From Adineta steineri (Eukaryota; Rotifera; Eurotatoria; Adinetida; Adinetidae), in NCBI GenBank assembly GCA_905250115.1, contig CAJNOI010000046.1, positions 107,729 through 171,728 on the forward strand: a stretch of DNA of 64,000 nt, given 5' to 3'. Under the pieces are notes generated by a model. The model ran no database searches. It saw only the letters and a list, made by a program, of their open reading frames with translations, and had not been told where the DNA came from. Below are positions 44,576 through 58,072 of the stretch, piece by piece. Position 1 is the first letter of the stretch. Every line of letters starts with the position of its first letter. The position numbers and the translations under genes are program-made.

Positions 44576-47500
44576 ATGTTAAACATTGCAATGCAGAAAC
44601 ATAGTAACAACCGCGGTAAATTAATTCTTTGTTTTCGTGAATTTTACATTAGTTCTCGATTCTATTCGATGAGTGAATTTCTTATTCGTATAAAAACATC
44701 TGATAAAAATATAAATGATTATAATAAAATAATTTCATTACGAATCTATGATGATAAACATCAATCAAGTGAAGAAATAATTTTAAAAAAATCTGAAATA
44801 GAAAATGAAAATATTAATATATATCATATTCGAATACAACAAAAATTAAATGAAACAATACAAAGACTTAAATTACATTCAATACAAATTCATCAACAAC
44901 AACAATCGGAAGATGATAATAAAAATGAACGAATATTTTTGAAATGGATTGAAGTAAATGATCTTAATACAAAACATACATTTTGTTTTCCAATCAATGA
45001 TTATTTACCATCAAGTCCTGGTGATGTATTAGAATTAACTAAAGTATATCAAGATAAAACTTGCGAAAAAAATACAGATAATCAAACATTATTTAAAATA
45101 CGAACACGAGGTTAATTATGTAGAATTATTTTATAATATTTTATTCAAAATTTTTCTAGTCGGTCATAAAGGTCTTCTTGCTTTTCATATAAGTGGAACA
45201 GATGTAAAAGTTTATATACGTTTGTATGAAGGTGAAAAAGTTTCAGATGATATTTTATTAAATAATTCCTTAACACATAATAATCCATTTGAAAGTGGTC
45301 ATACCGATGTATTTGAAATTGGTATTTCACAAGATATTGTATCTCCAGATCGTATTGAAATATTTTCTAATGAAAAAAAACATGATGGATTATATTTAAA
45401 ATGGATTGAAATTATGAATATGAATACATTAGAACGGAAATGGTTTGAACATGATTTTTGTTTTAAAATCAACTAATTCTGATATTTAGTTTTCCTGTTA
45501 ATCGATCGATTGATTTAAAAGAAGAAAGTCATATTATATTAACAAATTTTATTATCGATGAATCATGTGAAGAAAATGAATATCGTGAACATCATATTCA
45601 TGATCAATATAAAACTGAATATATTATTCGTACTAAAACAAGTCTTAATCAACCATTAAATAGTACTAATACTCATGCAAATATTTATTTAAAAATTTAT
45701 GATCATAAAAAGAAACATACAGAAGATTTGTTATTAAGTAATTCGAAACATCAAACAAATCCTTTTCAAGCAGGACAAATTGATAAATTTCATATTGGTT
45801 CAATTCAATTAATGGATGATAGTATTGATAAAATTGAATTATGGCATGATAATAAATCGAATTTTAATTGGTTTTGTCAATGGTAAAATATTTTCTTGTT
45901 TTGTTTTTTACTAAAAAAGGTTTTATTAGGATTGAAATAAAAAATAAGAAAACAGATAGTATAAAATGTTTTGGTGTTAATCGGCTTTTATCACAAAAAC
46001 TTATTCTTACTATTCATTCAAATTATCCATGTGATAAAATCGAACATGAATTATATGATTTAACTAAAAATGTAGCTATCGATAATCAATATTCTCATTT
46101 TCAAACATCAAATAAAAATGAATTTATTAAAAAATATTTAATAAAAATAAAAACTGGAAATAAATCATTATCAACAACGAATGCTCATGTATTTATTCGT
46201 TTATATGATAATGAAAATCGTTCATCTGAAGATATTCTACTTGATCAAACAGTTACAAATAAAATTCCATTTCAAAAACATGCAATAGATGAATTCCATG
46301 CGGGTACATTAAAAAATTTATCGGATTTACAAAAAATTCGTTTATGGTATACCGATGGAAGAAATGAAAAATGGAATATTGAATGGTTACAAGTAAATGA
46401 TATCGATGCTAATCGTTTGTATTGTTTTCCAGTAGTAAGTTGGAAATAATATTATATTATTTTGTAATTTATATTGAATTTTTCAAAGAATAAACGATTT
46501 GATTCAAATTCAGATGATATTGTATTAACTGAATATACTATAAATGAACCTTGTTCAACAATATCTTCACAATATAAACGAACATATCATGTTGAAACTA
46601 AAACAGGCAAACGAGGTTTTCTTAATTTATCTCCTACAGGTACGAATTCAAATGTATATATGCGAATACATGATAAAAATGGACAAATATCAGAACCAAT
46701 TGAACTTAATAAATCTCTTAATCATAAAAATAAATTTGAACGAGGACAAACAGATGAATTTGATGTTGGTATGTTAATTTATATACATAAATATAGAACG
46801 CTACACTGAATTACATATAGGTTCTATTCAATCATTAGATGAAATTAATAAACTTGAATTATGGCATGATAATTCTGGTATTGGACGTGGATGGTTTGTA
46901 GATTATATAGCTATAACAGATAATAAAACTGGTGATGAAGCATGCTTTTTTATTGGAGAATATTTAAATAAAGAAAATGGTGGTGTAGAAGAAAAACATC
47001 TTATATTAGATAAACAAACAGTTGGTAATCGTCCATGTCGTGAACATCAATTTGATGGTGATGAATTAACAATTGATGAAACTATACCAGCAGTTTTCAA
47101 GCAAACATACCGTATCGAAACAAAAACAGGTATAACATAATATATTAAAATGAAATTTTGTATAATACTTTTTAGGTCATTCTGGTACTAACACACCTGT
47201 ATTTATTCGTATTTATGATAATAATGATAAAATATCTGAACCAATTCAACTTAAAAATTCATTAAATCATAAAAATAAATTTGAACGAGAACAAACAGAT
47301 CAATTTGATGTTGGTACTCGTATAGATCTTGAAGGTGTAAAAAAACTCGAATTATGGTATGAAAATGATGGATGGGGAATAGATTATATTGTAGTTATTG
47401 ATAATAAAACAAAAGATTCATATTGTTTTGTTATTAATGAAATGTCGAATAAAACTTCTGACTCGAAAAATACACATATTTTACTTGAATATCCATCCAT

Positions 47501-50500
47501 AAACGTTCTATGTTCAAAAAACAATGATAAGATTGAAAGAAATTTTACTATCAAAACTAAAACAGGTACAAAAATTGTTCAATAAAAGAAAAACCCAAGC
47601 ATTTTTAATCAAAATCTATGTAGGTAATCATATAGAAGCTGGTTCAACAACACCTATTCATATTCAATTATTTGATGATCAAGAACAAAAATCTGAATAT
47701 ATTCGTCTTAAACAACAAGATCATGATAAACATAATTTCGAGCCAGGAGCTATCGATGAATTTGAAGTAACATCATCTCAACTACTCTCGAATAAACTAG
47801 TTGGTATTCGTGTAAAACATAATGCTAATAAATATCAAGGATGGTAAAATTAAATATTATAAAATAGGTTTTTCTTCTTCTTATATTTAAATTTGAAGGT
47901 ATTGCGAATGGATTGAAATTACTGATAAAGATAATAATAAAATTTATTGTTATCCTATTCAACGATGGATAGATAAAGCTGAAAATGATAAAAAAACTGA
48001 TATATATTTTACTGATGTTTCAAATGTACCATGCCATACAATGTCTCAATTATCAACTATATCTTTCAAAAATACTTATCATATAAAAACTAAAACAGGA
48101 AAAAATAACTTTCCTGATAAAGGAATTTTTATTCGAATTATTGATAAAAATGGAAATATTTCTGAGAATCTTCAATTAAATAGTTCAACTGAACATACTG
48201 GAACTAGTAAACAATTGAATAGTATTGATCAAATTGAATTATGGACTGATGGGAAAGATTTCGATAGTGGATGGTTATGTGAATATATTGAAATTACTGA
48301 TAATCAAACGGGTGATATTGCATGTTTTCCTGTTAATCAATATTTAAATCAAAAGAATGGTGGAAGCGAAAGAAATCCATTGAAATTAAAACGAAGAATA
48401 GGTGATCGATCTTGTCAAGAAATAATCGAAAAGAATAATACGAATGATAATGAATCAATTAGTAAATACAAAAGTACATATTCAATAATAACTAAAACAG
48501 GTCAAACTGGAACTAATGCGTATATTTAATATTTTAATAGTATTCATTTATTGAATAAAATCTTATTTTTAGTCCTGTATTTATTCGTATACATGATACT
48601 AAAGGTAAAATATCTGAAGCAATTCAATTAGAAAATTCTACAAGACACACAAATAAATTCGAAAGAAATCAAATTGGTAAAATTCAACAAAGACATATAT
48701 TTCTAAATAAACCATATTATTTTAGATCAATTTGATATTGGAACATTGGAAATGCTTGAAGGAATATCACGAGTTGAATTATGGCATGAAGGAAATAAAA
48801 ATAATGGTTGGCAAGTTGAATATATTCAACTGATTGATAATCAAACAAATACATCTTATTGTTTTCCTGTTCATGGTTTAAAACAAACTCATATTCTTCT
48901 TGAAAGACCATTAATTAATGTATCTTGTTCTGAACAAATGAATACAGATATAATTAGTCCAAAGAAAATGAAAAAGACGAAGGATAAATATGAACGAAAT
49001 TTTACTATTCGAACAAAAACTGGTAAAAATTATTTTGTTCAAGATTTATATTTGATTATTCTTTTCAAAAAAGGTAATCAAATTGAAGCAAGTTCAACAA
49101 CACCTATTCATATTCAATTATTTGATGATCAAGAACAAAGTTCAGAAGATATTCGTTTGAAATATCATGATCATGATAAACATAATTTCGAATCAGGAGC
49201 TATTGATGAATTTCGAGTAACATCTCATCAACCGTTATCAAATAAACTAGTTGGTATTCGTATTAAACATAATGCTGATAAATATCAAGGATGGTAAAAC
49301 CAGATTTCATTAAATAGGTTTTTCTTCTCCATATATTTACATTTGAAGGTATTGCGAATGGATAGAAATTATTGATGAAGATAATCAACAAACTTATTGT
49401 TATTCAATACAACGATGGATAGATAAAGCTGAAAATGATAAAAAAACTGATGTGTATTTCAATAATTTATCAAATGTTCCATGCAATTCTTTATCTAATA
49501 CAATGATTTCAATTACTGAAAAATCGTATGATACCGAATCACACACATCTCAAAGATCTTCTATACCATATCAAAGTACTTATCGTAAGTCATTGATGGT
49601 ATTTAAGAAATCTTTGAGAATTTATTGATAATTTTATATAATAGATGTAGAAACGAAAACAGGCAAGAAAGGTTTTCTTAGTTTATCACCTACTGGTACA
49701 AATGCTGATGTATACATTCAAATAATTGATCATGATGGTAGTAAATCAGAACCAATGCAATTAAAAAAATCTATTGATCATAATAATCAATTCGAACGTG
49801 GTCAAACTGATGAATTCGATATTGGTATATAATCTTTTTTATCTAATGTTTAACATATAAACTAGAATATATTTATTGATAGGCTCAATAAAACAACTAA
49901 ATGGTATAAAACAATTAGAAATTTGGACGAATGAAAAAGGTTTAGGACATGGATGGTATGCTGAATATATTATTGTTACAGATAATAAAAGAAATGAAGA
50001 AGCATGTTTCTTGATCGATGCATTTTTAAATAAAAAGAATGGTGGTGTCATTGGTAATCATCTTATATTGAACAAAGAAACAAATAATATTTCATGCCGT
50101 GAGAAATATCAAGAAGAAGAAGATGATATTGATACTATACAAACACGTCAAATGAAAGCTATTCGGCCAGTTACAGATTCTTCATCAATGATTCTTTATA
50201 AAAGAACTTATAATGTTAATACGAAAACAGGTCATGAAGGATCGTTGAATACTGATGCAGATGTTCATTTACGAATTTATGATAAAACAGGTCATATATC
50301 TGAACCAATTTCATTACGCCGTTCAACAAAACATTCAAATCCATTTGAAAAGGGCAATTTAGATTCATTTGATATTGGTACACAAGAATCTCTTGAAAGT
50401 ATTGCTAAAATTGAATTATATCATGATGGACCAAGTCTTGATCGTGAATGGGATATGGAATATATTACTATTCTTGATAATCTTACAGGACATACTTATT

Positions 50501-53500
50501 GTTTTTCATCTGATAAATTGATTCGTAATTCTGAACATATAATACTAGATGTACCATGTGAAGAAATTAATAAAGAACAAATGAAATCGAAGATTATTGA
50601 TACAAAAGATAAACAAAAACGTAGTTTTTCTGTACGAACTAAAACTGGTAAATAAAAGTTGAATATAGAATAATTTATTTTTTCTTCTCAATAGGTTCTC
50701 ATGTAGAAGCTGGTTCAACAACACCCATCTATCTTCGTCTATTCGATGATCAATTTCAAAAATCTGAAAAAATTCGTTTAAAACAAAAAGATAAAGATGG
50801 ACATCATTTTCAATCAGGATCCATAGATGAATTTCATATTACATCTGATAAACCATTCAATAAGTTAACTGCTATTGAAATTTCACATACTGCTGATAAA
50901 TATCAAGGATGGTATGGTGAATGGATATCAATAACTGATAATGATACAAATGAAATATATTGTTTTCCTTTACAACGTTGGTTAGATAAAGGAGAATTAG
51001 ATGGAAAAACTGATGTCTATTTAAAATATATTCCAACTACAATTCCTTGTGAACAATTACCCGATACAATGAAAAGACGAAGTTTATTACGAACTACACC
51101 TATTGAAAAATTAGAATCTAAAAATTCTATAGAAGAATATAAAACAATATATCATGTTCAAATAAAAACAGCAAAAAAAGGTCTTTTAGGTTTAGCACCT
51201 ACAGGTACCGACGCTAATGTATTTATTCGAATTCATGATAATAATGGAAATATATCTGAACCAATTGAACTTAAAGAATCTATTGATCATAAAAATAAAT
51301 TTGCTCGTGGAAAAATAGGTTAATTACATGAAATTAAATATCTTTTTGTTTGACTAATATTATAGATGATTTCGATGTTGGATCTATTCATGAGTTAAAT
51401 GGTGTTGATAAACTTGAATTATGGACTGATGGTAAAGGTATTGGTAATGGGTATGTTATTTTTCATATTTATCACCCTAATATAAGCGTCTAGCTTCTTT
51501 TATAGTTGGTATCCAGAATATGTTCAAATAGCTGATCAAAAGACAGGTGAAATCAGTTGTTTTATCATTGAACAATATTTGTAAATATTTTATATCTATT
51601 TCTGTTGAAAATAAATTCTAGTTTTTTGTTCCTAATGTAGAAATGAAAAATATGGTGGAGTAAAGAATGATCATTTAATATTTAGTAAACAAAAAGATAA
51701 TCGATTATGTAATGAATTAAAAAATGATGATACATTGAATTCCTATGAAAAAGAAAGATTTCAAGTAGAAATCAAAACAGGTTTTTCTTTTCTGATTATA
51801 TTTCCTCATGTGATAAGGACATACTGGATTCTTAGGATTGAACGACATTGGACATGATGCTTCAGTATTTATTCAAATTTCTGATAATAATGATCGTAAA
51901 TCTGATGTAATTCAATTAAAACATTCAATTAAACATCGAACTAAATTTCAACGAAATCAAACAGGTAACAGAAACCACTGATATTATTAAAATAAGAAAC
52001 GTTTTTTTTCTAGATAATTTTCTTATTGATACTGAAGAGCCACTTGATGGTGTTTCTAAACTTGATTTATGGTATAAAGGAAATAAAAATGATAAATGGC
52101 GAGTTGATTATATTAATATAACTGATAATAAAACAAATATTTCCTATTGTTTTCCAATTAATGCAATACTTGATTTAACACAATCAAATTTTCATTTTGA
52201 AAATCCATTAATTAATGTATCTTGTAAAGAAGAGAATGAACTAAGTTATACATCAATATCGAAAAAACTTAAATCAGATAGATTATCTCGTAATTATACA
52301 GTTCAAACAAAAACAGGTATTAAAAGGAATATTGAAATTTTCAAACAAAAATACGTTTTTATATAGGTAATCATCCATCAGCTGGTTCAACAACTCCAAT
52401 TCATCTTCAATTAATTGATATTTATGATAAAAAATCGAAAGATATTCGTCTTAAAAAGAAAGATATGGAAGGTCATCATTTTGCACCAGGAAATATTGAT
52501 GAATTTAAAATTTCATTATCGGAATCATTATCAATATTAAAAGCAATTAAACTTTCACTTGATGCTGATAAATATCAAGGTTGGTATGGTGAATGGATCT
52601 CAATAACCGATAATGATACAAATGAAATCTATTGTTTTCCAATACAACGTTGGTTAGATAAAGGTGAAGATGATCATAAAACTCATGTTATTTTATATCA
52701 ACAATCTGATAGTCCTTGTAATCAATTACCTGATTCAATGCTTATTTCATCTTCACCAATAAATAACGAAGAAAATATGAGAACTTCTACTACTGATCAA
52801 GAATTTCAAATATGTACACAAACAGCTGATAAATCATTACAAGGCAAACCAGGATATAATGCTAATGTTTATCTAAATTTATATGATAAAAATAATAAAC
52901 AATTAGGTGATTCTATTCGTCTTGAAAGCTCTAAAAATCATAAAATACCATTTCAAAAACATCATACAGATAAATTTAATATAACATTATCGAATATAAC
53001 TATCTTTGATATTGATCGAATTGATCTTTATCATGACGGGCAAAATGATGGGTAAGTTTTATTAATAAAAATATTTCGTTGATCTTTTCTATTTGATTTC
53101 TATAGATGGTTTTGTGATTTTGTTGAATTAAAAAATCTTCAAACAAATCAAACAAAATGTTTTTCTGTTCATCAATGGTTAGATAAAATATCTGATAATA
53201 TGCATTTTTCAATGACTAACTATCAAACGATTTCTTGTGATGATAAACGATATAACAGAAATATTTCGAATTATTATTATTATACTGTACGTATTAAAAC
53301 AAATCAAACAAATTTATTACCCAATGATTTTGTTCATGTTTCTTTAAAACTTTTTGGTAAAATTCATCAAACTGAACAAATTCAATTAGATCAAACTATT
53401 GATAATCAACAAGCATTTCATCGAAATAATTCTATTGATACATTTGAAATTCGTACGCCTACAAAATTAAATTCGCTTGAAAAAATTGAATTTTATTATG

Positions 53501-53676
53501 AATTTCAAATAAATTATGGAAAACTTTCATTAGAATGGATTGAAATAACAAATTTGTCGAATGGAATTATTTCTTGTTTTCCAATCAATCGTATATTAAC
53601 ACAATTGAATAATAATAAACGAATTCAACAAATCTTAACTCTTACTGAATTCACGAATAAATCTTGTTCGGATTAA
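44576..53676 (+). CDS. Giant PLAT-domain repeat protein (LOXHD1-like architecture)
   Basis: Twenty-three exons join in frame to 2655 aa. Exons: 44576-45110, 45160-45442, 45490-45882, 45930-46434, 46489-46768, 46821-47129, 47176-47565, 47624-47843, 47899-48519, 48573-48676, 48726-49022, 49074-49293, 49349-49584, 49645-49824, 49883-50647, 50695-51318, 51366-51450, 51506-51580, 51641-51780, 51818-51964, 52014-52316, 52367-53051, 53106-53676. I count 18 PLAT/LH2 domains: strand Y-x-[VI]-x-T-K-T-G; V-[FY]-[IM]-R-I-[HY]-D; F-[DE]-[IV]-G; I-[DE]-x-[IL]-E-L-W; EYIxITDNxTG; and a final C-F-P-[VI]. PLAT beta sandwiches bind membranes or proteins. Only PLAT domains are present, as in LOXHD1, and no lipoxygenase or lipase domain is seen. 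There is no signal peptide. The start could also be the Met at 44669, just before the first PLAT strand. Confidence 0.85.
46590..52680 (+). repeat. Four copies of a three-PLAT-domain super-repeat (~1.5 kb)
   Basis: Domains 5-16 fall into four triplets A-B-C starting near 46590, 48070, 49645 and 51150. Type A carries GFLxLxPTGTNA-like loops and ends [CS]F-x-I-x-x-[YF]-L-N. Type C always carries SAGSTTPIH or EAGSTTPIH, DKYQGW and QRW[IL]D. Copies 1 and 2 share YCEWIEI and an intron after QGW (preceding exons both 220 bp). Copies 3 and 4 share YGEWISITDNDTNEIYCF and have no intron there. In type A of copy 2 about 13 residues around the F-D-[IV]-G strand are missing. Confidence 0.8.
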
Positions 53677-53747
53677 ATTTTTTTCATTTAAATTAATAAA
53701 AACTTAATTCGAAATATTATTAATCAGAAGACATATTCTCATGATTT

Positions 53748-53812
53748 GAGAGTTGATGTGGATGTGCTTATAGAGATAATAAGATATCTGCACCGACCAC
53801 GCTCACATGTTT
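53748..53812. repeat. GT/AC imperfect palindrome behind the PLAT gene
   Basis: GAGTTGATGTGGATGTGC, then GCACCGACCACGCTCACATG on the other side of an AT spacer. It starts exactly where the homology between this 3' flank and the copy at 63794-63925 ends, so it may mark an insertion or breakpoint. Confidence 0.55.
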
Positions 53813-53814
53813 TT

Positions 53815-55479
53815 CGTATATATACGATGATGTCTTACTGTAAAAATATTCTCAACACTACATTATTCTCTCGTGATATTAATTTTTAGTTTAATCAGTA
53901 TTGATAGTCTAAGCTATGTGTAAAACAACCAATACAAGAGCTGCAACTGTTCAAACATAAGATAAGACTAATTCAGGAACGAGTCGAGCGTCATCTTCAA
54001 ATTCTAACATCCAAAATAGGCAGCAATCTCGTAGTCGTAGCAACTGACGCTCTTCGATATTTCTGTTGGTAAATGTTTCATTGTAGCTCATGGGATTAAT
54101 TGAGTCTCGAACTATTCGTCTGTGTTATGGTTTGACAGTTGGATATCAAATGAGATCGTGAATGCCGATGCATGGCTGTCAAAGGACAACGAAAAGCCAT
54201 TGTTGTTTTGTGATAAAATAAGTTAATGATGATCGATATTGAATTCAGTCGAAAGATGAAATTCGTTGACGAAGTCACGCAGAAATGACGTTTCGATGTT
54301 GACTGATTTTGGGGTAGCAAAAGAGGCTTGTAACCTTGACATAATCGACACTGTTGCATATCTTCTGGGCTGAAGATCAATTCACAACTACACGTTACAA
54401 TACTAACGAATAGTACATTAACACTAGGAACATAGATAGTTATTTGACTATTTGTTAACAAATCACACTTTATTTATATAATTGAAGTGAAAACTATCTT
54501 CTTCAAACTTTTTCGTTTTCATCGCATCTCACTGCTTTTTTTCTTTCGTAAAATCAGAAGAAGTATTTTTTGAAAAGCATATCATGAATCTCTTTCTTCA
54601 ACGAAATCATTTACATCAAGATAAAAAGCGATTGAGATAAAACTACATTTCAATTATGACACAGATATAAAACTAATGTTTTGCAAATTTACCAAAAAAA
54701 TCGTCCTTTTCAGTAGTTCAATTCAATGCTTCTAATTAAAAAATGATTTCTATAAACTTCTCTCCTACCTAAATTGTAGGCTAATTTGATAAAAACTTTA
54801 ACAAATATCAATTATTATCAGCATTCATTTATTAAAATCACATTCTTATTCAAAGTTTTATAGAAAACGGTGTCAAATACGCTCCATTTTCTTCACTCTG
54901 GTTTATACAGTCTGTACTGTAATCACGAAACAAACAAGGAATACGATCTTTAACTTTCTCCTCATTATCACACAAAATCTAAACACACATGAGTTCAAAC
55001 ATATCTCCCTATTGCATTTCTGTTTTCCTCAACTCTAACCAGAGCAACTATCGCCATATTACGATACAATCAAACTATCAAAACCAAACCATTATTCATC
55101 ATTTCATGATCCATCGAAGCAAATAAGTTCTCAATTTTCCTTACCGCCACTTCATCATCAACGTATGAAGCAATCAATAATTATTGCAAAAAACTCGTCA
55201 ACAACCAACAAATGCAATTACTCACCTATACCAACAGCATACCATCCAATAAGAGAATAAAACCACGAATCAATTATTCAAGAATGTTAACATGCATTTA
55301 AGGAAAATAGGAAAACATCACCTCAATTTACAAAAACTTTAAAATTGAATAATTCAAATCAAATAATTATTCGACAATGTATCAATATATTTCAATCCCT
55401 TCAAACTATAACACTATACATTCACAACGCTTATAAGCGTACCAAACCAAAAAGATAAAAGTTCAACAATGAATGTTAA
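53815..55479. other. Intergenic stretch without supported gene
   Basis: AT-rich DNA with scattered short open frames. A minus-strand frame at 54096-54461 has a few cysteines but no recognisable domain. 55000-55400 is unusually A/C-rich on the plus strand. Probably decayed sequence leading into the satellite. Confidence 0.5.
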
Positions 55480-57745
55480 TGGTAAAATAAATATGAAACT
55501 ATTTCTTTCTTTTATAAAAATGAGAGGGACGTTGAATTGGTCTGAGCAAGGCTGCATTCAAAAATGAATGCTGATGATAAGATAAACATGAAATTATTTA
55601 TTTAATTTCATGATAATGAGAGGGCTGTTGAATTGATCCTATAAACATTTCATTCAAATCTGTATGTTAATAACAAAATAAATACGAAAGTATTCCTTTA
55701 CTTTCATAAAAATGAGAGGGTTGTTGAATTGATATGAATAAAATTGCATCCAAAAACGAGTGTTTATGGTAAAATGAATATGAAATTATTTCCTTGATTT
55801 CGTGAAAATCAGAGGGTTGTTGAATTGATATGAATAAGATTGCATTCAAAAATGAATGTTGATGATAAAATAAATATGAAATTATTTATGTAGTTTCATA
55901 AAAATGAGAGGCTTGTTGAATTGATCTGAGCAAGATTGCATTCAAAAATGAATGCTGATACCAGATAAATATGCAATTACTTGTTTAATTTCGTGAAAAT
56001 GGGAGGGTTGTTGAATTGATCTGAGCAAGATTGCATTCAAAATGAATGTTGATAATAAAATAAATTTGAAATTACTTCTTTAATTTCATGAAAATGAGAG
56101 GCTTGTTGAATAAATCTTATGAAGATTGCATTCAAAAAATGACTATTAACGATAAAATAAATATTATGTTTTTTCTTGAATTTCATGACAATGATAGGGT
56201 TGTTGAATTGATCTGACCAAGATTCCATTCAAAAATAAATGTTGATGTTAAAATAAATTCGAAATTACTTCTTTAATTTCATGAAAATGAAAGGGTTGTT
56301 GAATAAATCTTAAGAAGATTGCATTCAAAAACGAGTGTTTATGGTAAAATAAATTTGAAATTATTTCTATAATTTCATAAAATGAGACGGTTGTTGAACT
56401 GATATTATTAAGATTGTATTCAAAAATGACTGTTAATGATAAAATAAATATGAAATTATTTGTTTAATTTTATAAAAATAAGAAGATTGTTGGATTGATC
56501 TTATCAAGTTTGCGTTAAAAAATGAATGTTAATGATGAAATAAATATGAAACTATTTCTTCAATTTTATGACAATCAGAGGATTGTTGAATTGATCTTAT
56601 AAGCATTCCGTTCAAATATGTATGTTAATAATAAAATAAATATGAAATTATTCCTTTACTTTCATAAAATGAGAGTAGTGTTGAACTGATCTTATCAAGA
56701 TTGCATTCAAAAATGGAGGTTGATCATACAACAAATATGAAATTATTTGTTTAATTTCGTGAAAATGAGAGGCTTGTTGAATTGATCTTACGAAGGCTAT
56801 ATTCAAAAATGAATGTTGATGATAAAATAATGTGATATTATTTCTTTAATTTCATGGCAATGAGACGCTTGTTGAATTGATCTGAGCAAGATTGCATTCA
56901 AAAATGAATATTGATGATAAAATGAATATGATATTGTTTCTTGCATTTTATGACAATGAGAGGGCTGTTGAATTGATGTTACGAAGGCTGTATTCAAAAA
57001 TGAATGCTGATGCCAGATAAATATGAAACTATTTGTTTAACTTCATGAAAATGAGAGTAATGTTGAACTGATCTTATCAAGATTGCATTCAGAAATGGAT
57101 GTTGATGATACAACAAATATGAAATTATTTGTTTAATTTCGTGAAAATGAGAGGCTTGTTGAATTGATTTTACGAAGGCTATATTCAAAAATGAATGTTA
57201 ACGAGAAGATAAATATGATATTATTTGTTTAATTTTATAATAATGAGAGGGTTGTTAAATTGATCTTATCAAGGTTGTATTCGAAAATTAATGTTAATGA
57301 TAAAGTAAATATGAAATTATTTGTTTAATTTCGTGAAAATGAGACGGTTGATGAATTGATCTTATCAGAACTATATTCAAAATTGAATGTTAGTGATAAA
57401 ATAAATATGAAATTATTTATGTAGTTTCATAAGAATGAGAGGCTTGTTGAATTGATTTTACGAGGGCTGCATTCAAAAGTGAAAGTTGATCATAAAATAA
57501 ATATGAAATTATTTTTTTAATTCCATGACAATGTGACGGTTGTTGAATTGATCTTAAAAAGATTGCGCTCAAAAATGACTGTTAACGATAAAATAAATAT
57601 TATGTTTTTTCTTGAATTTTATGACAATGAGAGGGATGTCGAATTGATCGTATAAACATTTCATTCAAATATGAATGTTAATGGTAAAATAAATATGAAA
57701 GTATTTCTTTAATGTTATGACAATGAGGGGGTTGTCAAATTAATC
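55480..57745. repeat. Satellite array, ~96-bp unit, about 23-24 copies
   Basis: The core GAGAGGGTTGTTGAATTGAT recurs every 95-96 bp (for example 55531, 55627, 55723, 55819, 55915, 56010, 56105). The rest of the unit is AT-rich: TTGCATTCAAAAATGAATGT, then GATAAAATAAATATGAAATT. Copies differ by about 10-20 percent with single-base indels. The unit length is a multiple of three, and on the minus strand one frame stays open through consecutive units. Confidence 0.9.
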
Positions 57746-58012
57746 TAATTGTCATTAGTTTTATCGGTAATATAGTGGGTATTGTTCTTTTTAAAATTCC
57801 GCTATTGTTAGTTGATGGCTTTATATATATATGAATAGAAATAATATTCATGCTTGTTTTGTCTTGCTTTATTTTTGTTTTGAATGTGTTGCTCGGGAGT
57901 TGCTAGAATTTCAGTAAGAATATCCTTTTATTAAATATGTTTTTAGTGGATTTATTGTAAAAGTGGTAAAGTTATATCAGAGCTAGTTGCTTATGCTCCG
58001 AAGAAATTGAGT

Positions 58013-58072
58013 TGGCGTGGATGTGTGGGTTGATGATTATGGTATCCACACTCACATCGATACCCGGATGTC
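58013..58072. repeat. GT/AC imperfect palindrome
   Basis: TTGGCGTGGATGTGTGGG on the left, then GGTATCCACACTCACATCG and ATACCCGG on the right. Member of the dispersed family. Confidence 0.6.

Noticed and set aside
44576..53676. Lipoxygenase or lipase with PLAT domains
   Set aside because: All 18 domains are PLAT; none of the histidine-rich lipoxygenase or G-x-S-x-G lipase motifs is present.
54096..54461. 121-codon minus-strand frame with several cysteines
   Set aside because: The Cys spacing fits no zinc finger or retroelement domain that I could identify; probably chance in decayed DNA.
55480..57745. CRISPR-like regular array
   Set aside because: Repeats are contiguous without unique spacers and vary along their whole length; this is a eukaryotic satellite.
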